Assembly (NCBI GenBank): GCA_946407065.1
Contig: CAMJMQ010000016.1
Span: 1 to 64,000, forward strand
Direction: 5' to 3'
From: an uncultured Clostridia bacterium
GTDB lineage: Bacteria > Bacillota > Clostridia > Oscillospirales > Acutalibacteraceae
DNA: 64,000 bases
Position numbers and translations under genes: made by a program. Positions 44,180 through 52,532 of the stretch are shown here, piece by piece. The number at the start of each line of letters is the position of its first letter. Within the stretch, counting starts at the first letter, position 1. Under the pieces are notes generated by a model. That model did no database searches, had not been told where the DNA came from, and worked only from the letters and a program-made list of their open reading frames with translations.

Positions 44180-45631
44180 TTATGTGGAAAGTTGTTGATT
44201 TGCTTTGAGGCGTTTGATCAGGAACACGAGATACACGATGAACAGCGCCGCCGCAAACGCCGCGCCCGCGGGATAGGCGATCGCGGTGGAGAGGCGAAAA
44301 CCCTCCTGCGCCGTGAGGATGTAGGTCACGCTCACCGCGGACATAAAGGTCGCGGGCAATGCCGTGATCAGCGAACCAAAGCGGTATTTTCCCTTTTTCA
44401 ATAGATACGCGGTCGACACCCATAATGCGATCATGGCGAGGGTTTGGTTGCTCCACGAGAAGTAGCGCCAGATCGTCTGGAAGCCGTTGTCGTCGACAAT
44501 AGCGTACCAGGTCAGCAGACCGCCGATCACCAGCAGCGGGATCGTGATAATCAGGCGGTTTTTGATCTTCGTCTGATCGGAGTGGAAGGTCTCCGCTAAA
44601 ATCAGTCGCGCGCTGCGGAACGCCGTATCCCCCGAGGTGATGGGGCAGACAACGACGCCCGCCACCGCGAGGATACCGCCGAACACGCCGAGAACGCCTG
44701 TCGAGATCTCGTAGACAACATTGGAGGCGCCGCCTTTGAGTGCCTCATTGAGCAGTTCGGTCGCGCCGTAGAAGGAAACGCCTGCCGCCGCCCATACCAG
44801 GGCGATCACCGACTCGGCGATCATCGCGCCGTAAAAGATCGGTCTGCCCTGTTTTTCGGAGGTGATGCACTTGGCGACCATCGGGGACTGGGTCGCGTGA
44901 AAGCCCGATATCGCGCCGCAGGCGACCGTGATGAACATATACGGCCAGATGGGGGTGCCCTCGGGATACATATTTTGCAGTGATATCTCGGGGATCGTAT
45001 ATTCTCCGCCCGAGAACAGGATACCGCCGATGACGGTCACCGCCATCAAAATCAGCAGTACGCCGAAAACGGGATAGAGCTTGCCGATCACCTTATCGAT
45101 CGGCAGCAGCGTTGCCAAGAGATAGTAAACGAGGATGACGATCGCCCAGAAGGTGCCGTTCATCCAGTCGGGGGTCAGCTCGTCGAGCAGTGCCGCGGGT
45201 GAGGTGACGAACACCACGCCGCACAGGATCAGCAGAACGACGGAGAACACGCGCATGATCCATTTTGCCGCTTTGCCCAGATACGTGCCCGACAGCTCCG
45301 CGATAGAAGCGCCGTTATGTCGCGAGCTGATCATGCCCGACATATAGTCGTGCACCGCGCCGCCGAGGATGGAGCCGAATACGATCCATAGAAAGACGAC
45401 AGGTCCGAACACCGCGCCCATCAGCGCGCCGAAGATCGGTCCCGTACCCGCGATGTTGAGCAGCTGGATCAAAAACGATTTCCACGGCTTCATCGGCACG
45501 CAGTCCACGCCGTCGTTGATCGCGATCGCAGGGGTCTGGCGGTCGTCGGGAGCGAATACTTTTTCTGCCACCTTGCCGTACACCAGATAACCGATGATCA
45601 GTACGGCGAGGGAAATGAACAGTGATATCAT
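44180..45631 (-). CDS. cstA: carbon starvation protein A family (peptide/pyruvate transporter)
   Basis: LLNIAGTGPIFGALMGAVFGPVVFLWIVFGSILGGAVHDYMSGM; ATG at 45631. Confidence 0.92.
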   Translation of the reverse strand: MISLFISLAVLIIGYLVYGKVAEKVFAPDDRQTPAIAINDGVDCVPMKPWKSFLIQLLNIAGTGPIFGALMGAVFGPVVFLWIVFGSILGGAVHDYMSGMISSRHNGASIAELSGTYLGKAAKWIMRVFSVVLLILCGVVFVTSPAALLDELTPDWMNGTFWAIVILVYYLLATLLPIDKVIGKLYPVFGVLLILMAVTVIGGILFSGGEYTIPEISLQNMYPEGTPIWPYMFITVACGAISGFHATQSPMVAKCITSEKQGRPIFYGAMIAESVIALVWAAAGVSFYGATELLNEALKGGASNVVYEISTGVLGVFGGILAVAGVVVCPITSGDTAFRSARLILAETFHSDQTKIKNRLIITIPLLVIGGLLTWYAIVDDNGFQTIWRYFSWSNQTLAMIALWVSTAYLLKKGKYRFGSLITALPATFMSAVSVTYILTAQEGFRLSTAIAYPAGAAFAAALFIVYLVFLIKRLKANQQLST

Positions 45632-45710
45632 AACATCACTCCTGTGATAAAAGATAAGTGTATTATTCGCCTCGTGAGCGTATGATGTCAAATTACATTC
45701 TTGAAAAAAT

Positions 45711-45740
45711 CGGGATGCCGCTCCATCGAGTGACATCCCT
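45711..45740 (-). terminator. intrinsic terminator of 45746 gene
   Basis: RNA strand GGGATGTCACTCGATGGAGCGGCATCCCGATTTTTT. Confidence 0.7.
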
Positions 45741-45745
45741 TTTAT

Positions 45746-47743
45746 TCAGTCGAGTTTTTGTTGATCGATATGATAGAAATAATAGTTCTTATCAGACGGA
45801 TCGATGTAAAATGCGGTATGATCCTTGATAGCCAGAACGGATTGACAGCTCAGACTGCCGATATTGTCCGCGGAGGATGAATCATCGTCGATGGCATAAA
45901 TGATGTTTTTGGTGTTGGTGACCGCAATGCAATAGGTCGTCTTTTTGTCGCGGATCACATTGGTATAATTGCTGCCGGCTCCCGACAGGTTGATATGCTC
46001 GGATTCTCCCGAAGAGAGGTCAAAGCGATCGACCGTCTGCTTATCGGCGCCGATAGCATATTTGTCATCATAATCCTTTAGATTACTAAACTCGGACAGT
46101 TCGGTTGTTTCTTCGGTTGCGATATCATAGCGGCACAGCTTGTAATGAACGGATGACATCGTACCCGAGGCGAAGTCGGTGTTGATCGTGTAGTACAGCT
46201 GATCGCCGATCACCTTGAAGCTGATCACGTTATCCTCGCTGATCTCCTTGGAGCTCTCTGTCTTTGTATCAAGGCAGTGGATCTGATGAACGCCCATACC
46301 GCCGCCTGCCGCCATGATCTCCCGATAGAAGATTTTGCCGTCATAGGACGCGGTCAGGTGGGCACCGTCACAGAGATACTTCTTCTCACCCGTAGCGGTA
46401 TTGTAGGAGCAGATCCCCTGTGCGAGTCCCGCCATATTGCCGTCAAAATCATCGGGGAAGTCGGTATAATAGACAGTATCACCGACAGCGCAGATCGGTC
46501 TGCCGGCTTCGATGAACGAGGTGAGCTTCTCGTTGGAGCCGGTTTTCAGATCATACTTGTATAGATCATACTGGTTGATATCGATCTTGGTGGAATAGTA
46601 GGAATAGGAAACAGTGTCGTTGAACGCGCCGTAGTAGATGACCTGTCCGTCGGTCGCAAGGTTGGTCGCGGAGCAGGACACGAGCTTTTCGCTCTCGGAG
46701 TCGGGTTCCTTCTTCCATAGTCCGTCGTCATCTGCATAATAGATGACGTCATCGTACTCGACAAGATAATGATCCTTGACAAAGTTTCGGTCCTTTTCTT
46801 CTGCCTGATTGCCGTCGGTTTCCTGTCCCTGAGAGTCAGCGGAATCGGGAGTGGAATCACCCGTTTCGGCAAGATCATCCTTCAGCCGCTTGATGGCTTT
46901 GTCCTGCTTTTCGGAAATGTCCTCAGATACATCGGGGAACAGCTTGTTGAGGTCGTCATCGGATAAGGTCGTGAGGATGATAGTGGTTTTTTGATTGCAT
47001 ATGGAATCGATAAAATCGTTGTATTCCTTTTCGCTGACCTCTTTGAATTCATCGGAATCGAGGAACATATAGGTGTATCCGTCGCTCGACTCGTCATAGG
47101 TGCGCTGTGCGATCAACGCCGGTTGCAGCCGTTTTCTGTCGCTTGCATCCTTGCCGTTGACCAGTTGGAACAGGCAGTTTTGGGTTCGGATGTAGATGGT
47201 GTCTTTGCCATATCCTTTGAACATGGTATACTCAGGGTCAAGTTCGCCCGTGATACCTTTTTCCGCATCGACCTCCACATCCCTTTCGCCGTCCGTGACA
47301 CAGTGCAGATACGGTGTGTTGTTCTCGTCCTGTGTGATATACAGCGCGTCGGGGATACCGGAACCGTTGATATCGACAAAGGCGATGCTGTTGCTGTCGT
47401 TCTTATCCTCGTACTCTGTGATCCCATCCCGATGCTGTTCAATGATCTGTATATATTTTTTGTACGCCTTTTTCTGTGACATACCGGAGTTCAGACGAAA
47501 AATGATAAAAAGCGCAGTTCCCAAAACGACCAGGACGGTCAGGATCGATAAGATGATCACCGTCCACTTGACGGCATTGTTGCTCTTGGGCGGCATCGGC
47601 GGCTGATGCTGATAATATCCCGCGTTTGTATAATCGGGAGAGGGTGCTTGACTGTTTACGGGATCACCGCCGACAGGGGCGCCGCATGCGGGACAATATG
47701 TCATTCCGTTTTGCAGTTCTGTTCCACAATGATAACATTTCAT
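45746..47743 (-). CDS. zinc-ribbon membrane protein with large extracellular beta-propeller-like region
   Basis: CYHCGTELQNGMTYCPACG N-terminus; single TM; repeated YYTDF/YYTINTD-like strands. Confidence 0.75.
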   Translation of the reverse strand: MKCYHCGTELQNGMTYCPACGAPVGGDPVNSQAPSPDYTNAGYYQHQPPMPPKSNNAVKWTVIILSILTVLVVLGTALFIIFRLNSGMSQKKAYKKYIQIIEQHRDGITEYEDKNDSNSIAFVDINGSGIPDALYITQDENNTPYLHCVTDGERDVEVDAEKGITGELDPEYTMFKGYGKDTIYIRTQNCLFQLVNGKDASDRKRLQPALIAQRTYDESSDGYTYMFLDSDEFKEVSEKEYNDFIDSICNQKTTIILTTLSDDDLNKLFPDVSEDISEKQDKAIKRLKDDLAETGDSTPDSADSQGQETDGNQAEEKDRNFVKDHYLVEYDDVIYYADDDGLWKKEPDSESEKLVSCSATNLATDGQVIYYGAFNDTVSYSYYSTKIDINQYDLYKYDLKTGSNEKLTSFIEAGRPICAVGDTVYYTDFPDDFDGNMAGLAQGICSYNTATGEKKYLCDGAHLTASYDGKIFYREIMAAGGGMGVHQIHCLDTKTESSKEISEDNVISFKVIGDQLYYTINTDFASGTMSSVHYKLCRYDIATEETTELSEFSNLKDYDDKYAIGADKQTVDRFDLSSGESEHINLSGAGSNYTNVIRDKKTTYCIAVTNTKNIIYAIDDDSSSADNIGSLSCQSVLAIKDHTAFYIDPSDKNYYFYHIDQQKLD

Positions 47744-47793
47744 AGGCTAACTCCATCATCTATATCAGTTTTATCAAATACGGTGAAAAAGGA

Positions 47794-48030
47794 TCATGCT
47801 TTGTTATGCTGATCCACCATCTCTTGCAGCTTTTGCAGCAGTTCGTCGGTCGATAATCCCGCCTTTTTGCTCAGATCGGCGACGGTCGCCTTTTTGATCA
47901 TCATTTTGCCGACCGGCGTATTCACGATCTTAAAGCGGCTGTCGAGTTTGATCAGCTCGTCGGGCAGCCACGGATATGCTGCGAGGATATCGGTCAGCTT
48001 TGTCTGGTCGTTATAGTTCATGTTCTTCAT
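47794..48030 (-). CDS. DUF1858-like small protein
   Basis: TKLTDILAAYPWLPDELIKLDSRFK. Confidence 0.7.
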   Translation of the reverse strand: MKNMNYNDQTKLTDILAAYPWLPDELIKLDSRFKIVNTPVGKMMIKKATVADLSKKAGLSTDELLQKLQEMVDQHNKA

Positions 48031-48075
48031 CCTTTATTATGAATAGTCATTGCGAAGGGCGCATAAGCAACCGAA

Positions 48076-48864
48076 TTATTTGATGCCGCGCAGGTTGATA
48101 TCTTCGAACGCAACGGGCGTGATGCCGCGCTTTGCGAGGTTCTGCTCACATTCGCGAAAGATTTTGTCATTCAGCAATACCTCGGGTGTATGCGCGTCAT
48201 AGCCGATAACCGCCTTGTTACCTGTCTGTGCGACAATGTCCCAGAAGATCGGGTTCGGGTAACAGCGCTTGTTCAGGAAGCCGAGGATGTTGTACTCCAG
48301 CGGGATGTCATGCGTCCCCGCAAAGCGGCAGAGCTCGGTCATTTGCTCAATGTAAAAATCGGGATCACCCTCGTACCAGACGGTGTCGGGATGCGCCAGA
48401 TAGGTGAACGCGCCTGTCGATAAGCCCTCCTTGACCTGGGCGACATACTGCATAAGGTAATCCTCTCTTTTTCCCTTGTCGATCGTAGAGTACGAGCCTT
48501 CGTCGTATTCGTTACCGACAAAATGCTGACCCATGATCATGTAGTCGAGGTGCAAAGGTCTGACAAAGGCGATCAGCTTGTCAAAGGTCTCGGGGTAGTA
48601 TTCCGTCTCAAAGCCCAAGAGGATGCGGATATCGGAGGCATATTCCTTTTGCAGGGCGCGGATGCTCTCGGCGTATTCCTGCGCCTGTTCGGGGAACATG
48701 CGAAAATGGCTGTAATAGTCATCGACAGGAAAGAACTGGGGACAATGATCGGCGAAGCCGAGCGTTTTGAACCCTGCCTTGATCGCCGCCTCAACATATT
48801 CTCGATCTTCGCCCACAGCGTGACGACACCGTGTGGTGTGCGTATGCAGGTTGTAGTCCGCCAT
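48076..48864 (-). CDS. PHP-domain histidinol-phosphatase family protein
   Basis: YNLHTHTTRCRHAVG, FADHCP, LAHPDTVWYEG. Confidence 0.9.
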   Translation of the reverse strand: MADYNLHTHTTRCRHAVGEDREYVEAAIKAGFKTLGFADHCPQFFPVDDYYSHFRMFPEQAQEYAESIRALQKEYASDIRILLGFETEYYPETFDKLIAFVRPLHLDYMIMGQHFVGNEYDEGSYSTIDKGKREDYLMQYVAQVKEGLSTGAFTYLAHPDTVWYEGDPDFYIEQMTELCRFAGTHDIPLEYNILGFLNKRCYPNPIFWDIVAQTGNKAVIGYDAHTPEVLLNDKIFRECEQNLAKRGITPVAFEDINLRGIK

Positions 48865-48950
48865 TTTCATCTCCCTTTCTTGAAAGACTGACTTCATCAT
48901 AACAAATATAAGCTGTTTTGTCCAGAACAATTGTAGCGCCATGTATAATA

Positions 48951-49000
48951 GTCATTGCGAAGCCCCTTGGCACACGGCAAGGGGCTGTGGCAATCTCAAC
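48951..49000. repeat. palindromic intergenic repeat (copy 3; truncated copy 2 at 48046)
   Basis: GTCATTGCGAAGCCCCTTGGCACACGGCAAGGGGCTGTGGCAATCTCAAC. Confidence 0.85.
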
Positions 49001-49006
49001 AAATAA

Positions 49007-49036
49007 AAAAAGAGACTCCCTTTTCGGGAGCCTCAT
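49007..49036 (-). terminator. intrinsic terminator of 49064 gene
   Basis: RNA strand GAGGCTCCC-GAAAA-GGGAGTCTC-TTTTTTT. Confidence 0.85.
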
Positions 49037-49063
49037 GAGGATGGAAAATGAAGAAAAAGATGA

Positions 49064-50509
49064 TCAGTTATTGGGTTTTTCGGGAGGGGTACCGCGGTCG
49101 GAGCCGCCCTCACCGGGCTTGTCGGGAGGGGTGCTGCCGCCGCCGTGACCGCTGCCGGTCGATACGACCGCGATCGACTCCCCTGTGGATGCGGTGCCCG
49201 CGGTGTACGCTTTGCCGTTCACGTAGAGTGTGTGACCGTTGAGGTCGATGCTGTCCGCGTCACAGGTCAGCGAGGTAATGTAGCTATCAGCTGTGAGCGT
49301 CCATTTCGCGCCGCCGCTGAGGTCGACATAGACCTCGCCCGCTTCACCGGAGCTGTTGATCGCGCCGCTGAAGACAGAGCTGTCGGAGAGGTAGAGGTTG
49401 AGGTGGGATACGTCATCCACCACCATGTCGCCGTTGATGGTCTGCTGTTTGGCGTTCATGGTGACCTGGCCGCCGTTTTTGCCGTCGCTGCCCCAGCCGG
49501 CTGCCGCCGCTCTGAGGAATACGCCTTCCGCGTCATTATTGGTGATGGTCGCGTTCGTGAGATTGATGTCGGTCGCGGTGTTGTTGACGAAGAACACATC
49601 GCCGTTTTGGTTCGTGAGCGTACCGCCGTTCATCGTGAAGGACGAGGTGCCCTCTGCCGCGTCGCCCGACATGCTCTGATAGATCATGACCGCCTGATAA
49701 TACGAGGACTTATTGCTGTTCTTCTTGTTGTTATCTGCGTTGAGGTTGACGTTGTTCAGCGTGACGCTGTTCTTGCCTTCGACCACCACGCCCTGTGAGG
49801 CGGTGGAGGTCATCTCAGCATTGGAGACGGTGATGTCGGCGGTGGAGTAGATGACGGGCGAGCCGGTGCCCGAGGTGGTGTAATATCCACCGTCCACGTT
49901 GACGGTACCGCCGCCGCGGTCGGAGCGGATCGCCGCCGAGGAGTTGCCCGAGGTGTTGATGGTGAGGTTCTCGGCGTTCATCGTGCCGCCGCCGGTGGTC
50001 ATCAAGCCGCCCGAGCAGTTGCCGGCGGTCTCGATGTAGGAATCCTTGATGTTGACGGTCGTGCCCTCGCCGTAGCTGAACACGGCGTTGGCGTGCTTGC
50101 CGTCGGACTTGACGACGATCTCGCTTAAGTCGAGCGTACCGCCGTTCGTGGCGAAGATCGCAGCGTTATCGCCGTAGAAGTCGGCTTCGTCATTCTCACT
50201 GCTGTCGCCGCTCTTGACGACCTTGACGTTGCTATAACTTGCTTTTTCACCGTCGGCAGTGATCGCATGCTCGCCGCCGGTAGTATTCTCGATGGTTTGG
50301 GTGGTGTTGACATCCGCTTCCGTGAGCTTTTTGGCGGTGGAGCCTGCTGTATCGGCAGTGGCTGCCGCGGCAGGACGGGTCGCTTCATCAACGGTAGCTA
50401 CCGACTGCGTCGCCTCCGTGCTGCCCTTTTGAGTGCCGCATGCCGCGAGCGGTAATGCCATGAGTGCCGCAAGAATAATCGCGGTACCTTTCTTCGATAA
50501 TAATTTCAT
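49064..50509 (-). CDS. lipoprotein with beta-helix-like repeats (adhesin-like)
   Basis: Lipobox LAAC; repeated NxGGTxxxxNxxxxxxG units; C-terminal Gly/Pro-rich tail. Confidence 0.8.
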   Translation of the reverse strand: MKLLSKKGTAIILAALMALPLAACGTQKGSTEATQSVATVDEATRPAAAATADTAGSTAKKLTEADVNTTQTIENTTGGEHAITADGEKASYSNVKVVKSGDSSENDEADFYGDNAAIFATNGGTLDLSEIVVKSDGKHANAVFSYGEGTTVNIKDSYIETAGNCSGGLMTTGGGTMNAENLTINTSGNSSAAIRSDRGGGTVNVDGGYYTTSGTGSPVIYSTADITVSNAEMTSTASQGVVVEGKNSVTLNNVNLNADNNKKNSNKSSYYQAVMIYQSMSGDAAEGTSSFTMNGGTLTNQNGDVFFVNNTATDINLTNATITNNDAEGVFLRAAAAGWGSDGKNGGQVTMNAKQQTINGDMVVDDVSHLNLYLSDSSVFSGAINSSGEAGEVYVDLSGGAKWTLTADSYITSLTCDADSIDLNGHTLYVNGKAYTAGTASTGESIAVVSTGSGHGGGSTPPDKPGEGGSDRGTPPEKPNN

Positions 50510-50614
50510 AGGATGACCTCCTTGTTTCTTGATTGTGTCTAAATATTAACATATGATATTGAAAATCATTTGAACGTATTGTGATGATTATGTGAAATTT
50601 GGTTGGATACAAAA

Positions 50615-50640
50615 AACGGAGCCCACATAGGGACTCCGTG
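50615..50640 (-). terminator. intrinsic terminator of the Veg-like gene
   Basis: RNA strand ACGGAGTCCC-TATGT-GGGCTCCGT-TTTTTG. Confidence 0.8.
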
Positions 50641-50649
50641 TTGAGCAGG

Positions 50650-50910
50650 TCATGATGATGATACCATCGTCGGATCCTCGATGATCTCGATATTATGCGT
50701 GAGGATGTCGACATATTGCAGGGAGTGTGTTCTCGGTGATCCGGTGGAGGTCTCTTCGATACAGAAAATGTTTTTATACACGCCCTTTATCTCGACAAGA
50801 TCATTTTTCAGCTCCAGTCGGGGATGGGTCAATCTCACATTGATGTGGATCTTCGGTGAGGTTGTGTACAGATAGGCGACCTTCTTTTTGATCATTTCCA
50901 GTTGTGTCAT
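50650..50910 (-). CDS. Veg-family-like protein
   Basis: NDLVEIKGVYKNIFCIEE...SLQYVDILTHNIEI resembles B. subtilis Veg C-terminal pattern (YPSVFVIQ...YSYADILTETVEL). Confidence 0.7.
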   Translation of the reverse strand: MTQLEMIKKKVAYLYTTSPKIHINVRLTHPRLELKNDLVEIKGVYKNIFCIEETSTGSPRTHSLQYVDILTHNIEIIEDPTMVSSS

Positions 50911-50952
50911 TACATAGCCTTCTTTCTCATGATTCGCTGTATTCGTATAAAG

Positions 50953-51000
50953 AAAAACGTGCAGTACCAACCGGACTTACGCAGTTGATCGCTACACGTT
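50953..51000 (-). terminator. intrinsic terminator in the 5' leader of the Veg-like gene
   Basis: RNA strand AACGTGTAGCGATCAACTGCGTAAGTCCGGTTGGTACTGCACGTTTTTC; 9 + 6 bp stem. Confidence 0.75.
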
Positions 51001-51008
51001 GTAAGATG

Positions 51009-51037
51009 ATTATAACAGATTTTTGATAAAATTTCAA
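51009..51037 (-). promoter_or_regulatory. sigma-A promoter for the Veg-like gene
   Basis: RNA-strand TTGAAA-N17-TATAAT. Confidence 0.75.
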
Positions 51038-51066
51038 GCGAAAAATGGGGATGATCCCTGTCGTGA

Positions 51067-51336
51067 TCAGGCGTTGCCGTGTCGGATCAGCTCGAGCTTT
51101 TCCTGTCTTGTCAGCTGTTTGATCTGATACTCGCGGCGCATCGCCTCCTGCTTTGTCGCGAAATGTTCGGTGTAGACGAGCTCGACCGGTCGGCGCGGAA
51201 AGGTGTATTTTGACGCCGTGCCCGCGTTATGGGCGGCGAGTCGCTTTGCAAGATCATTGGTCCAGCCGCAGTAAAAGGTGCCGTCGGCACATCTCAGGAG
51301 ATAGGTGTAATTGGTTTTGTCGTTTGTGCTGTTCAT
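51067..51336 (-). CDS. GIY-YIG nuclease-superfamily protein
   Basis: YTYLLRCADGTFYCGWTNDLAKRLAAHNAG...KYT..RRPVELVY. Confidence 0.9.
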   Translation of the reverse strand: MNSTNDKTNYTYLLRCADGTFYCGWTNDLAKRLAAHNAGTASKYTFPRRPVELVYTEHFATKQEAMRREYQIKQLTRQEKLELIRHGNA

Positions 51337-51412
51337 GGGCTCCTCACAGTCATCATGATATCTGTCGATATGATACACCAAAAAGCGGGATTTGTCCAAT
51401 GGACGGCTGAAC

Positions 51413-51441
51413 TTGACAAACAGGAAAAAAAGAAATATAAT
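51413..51441 (+). promoter_or_regulatory. perfect-consensus sigma-A promoter
   Basis: TTGACA-N17-TATAAT. Confidence 0.85.
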
Positions 51442-51443
51442 GC

Positions 51444-51530
51444 AGTTAGCAACAGATAACCGTTAAGAAACCATGCCGCATCCCGTGATCGGATGCTTCT
51501 TTTTTGGCAAAGGGTTAGCTCTTGCTAACC
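51444..51530 (+). promoter_or_regulatory. two DtxR-like palindromic operators flanking a short leader terminator
   Basis: GTTAGCAACAGATAACC (51444-51460), GCATCCCGTGATCGGATGCTTCTTTTTT (~51478-51506), GGTTAGC-TCTT-GCTAACC (51513-51530). Confidence 0.75.
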
Positions 51531-51571
51531 TCAATAATAACAGTTATCGACGATAGATAGGGAGGATTCGT

Positions 51572-51829
51572 ATGATCAAAACAACATTGAAGATCGATGG
51601 CATGATGTGCTCGATGTGCGAGAGCCATATCAACGATACCGTCCGCAGGGACTTTCAAGTGAAGAAGATTTCTTCTTCTCATTCCAAGGGGATCACCGAG
51701 ATCATCAGCGAAGGTGAGTTGGATGAAACCGCGCTGAGAGAAGCAATCGGCAAAACGGGCTATCAGGTGCTGGAATACCACGCCGAGCCTTATGAAAAGA
51801 AGAAGTTTTCGCTGTTCGGGAGGAGATAA
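51572..51829 (+). CDS. heavy-metal-associated (HMA) domain protein
   Basis: KIDGMMCSMCESHINDTVRR (CxxC HMA motif). Confidence 0.85.
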   Translation: MIKTTLKIDGMMCSMCESHINDTVRRDFQVKKISSSHSKGITEIISEGELDETALREAIGKTGYQVLEYHAEPYEKKKFSLFGRR

Positions 51830-51830
51830 C

Positions 51831-52532
51831 ATGGCGATCGTTCAATTTGAAAATGTGACCAAAGCCTACATTAGCGGCGACCATGAGCTCAAAGCGCTCA
51901 ACGACGTCAGCTTTACGCTGGATGAGGGCAAATTCGTCGTCATCCTCGGACCCTCGGGCGCGGGCAAAAGCACCTTATTAAATATGCTGGGCGGTCTTGA
52001 CAGTCCGAGTGAGGGCACCATCACCGTGGGTGGCAGGGATATCAGCACCCTGTCCGACAATGAGCTTGCCGATTACCGCGCGGCGACCGTCGGCTTTGTG
52101 TTCCAGTTCTACAACCTGATCCCGACCCTGACCGTTTATGAAAATGTCGAGCTGGTGTCGGAGATCTCCAAGGACGCGCTCGACGCAAAACAGATGGTCG
52201 CTGAGGTCGGATTGTCCGACCACCTGCACAACTTTCCCTCCGAGCTCTCGGGCGGTGAGCAGCAGCGCATCTCTATCGCGCGTGCGCTCGCCAAAAATCC
52301 CAAGATCCTGCTATGCGACGAGCCGACAGGTGCGCTGGATTCCGAGACCGGTGTGATGGTGCTAAAGCTCCTGTTGCGTATGGCGCAAAACTACGGCAAG
52401 ACCATCGTCATCGTCACCCATAACCAGAGCATCGCCAAGATGGCTGACGTTGTCATCCGTGTCAAGAACGGCAAGATCCGCTCGATCGAGGAACAAGCCG
52501 ATCCCATGAGCGCCGACGAGGTGGAGTGGTAA
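51831..52532 (+). CDS. ABC transporter ATP-binding protein (MacB/LolD type)
   Basis: [48 protein letters not shown]. Confidence 0.95.
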   Translation: MAIVQFENVTKAYISGDHELKALNDVSFTLDEGKFVVILGPSGAGKSTLLNMLGGLDSPSEGTITVGGRDISTLSDNELADYRAATVGFVFQFYNLIPTLTVYENVELVSEISKDALDAKQMVAEVGLSDHLHNFPSELSGGEQQRISIARALAKNPKILLCDEPTGALDSETGVMVLKLLLRMAQNYGKTIVIVTHNQSIAKMADVVIRVKNGKIRSIEEQADPMSADEVEW

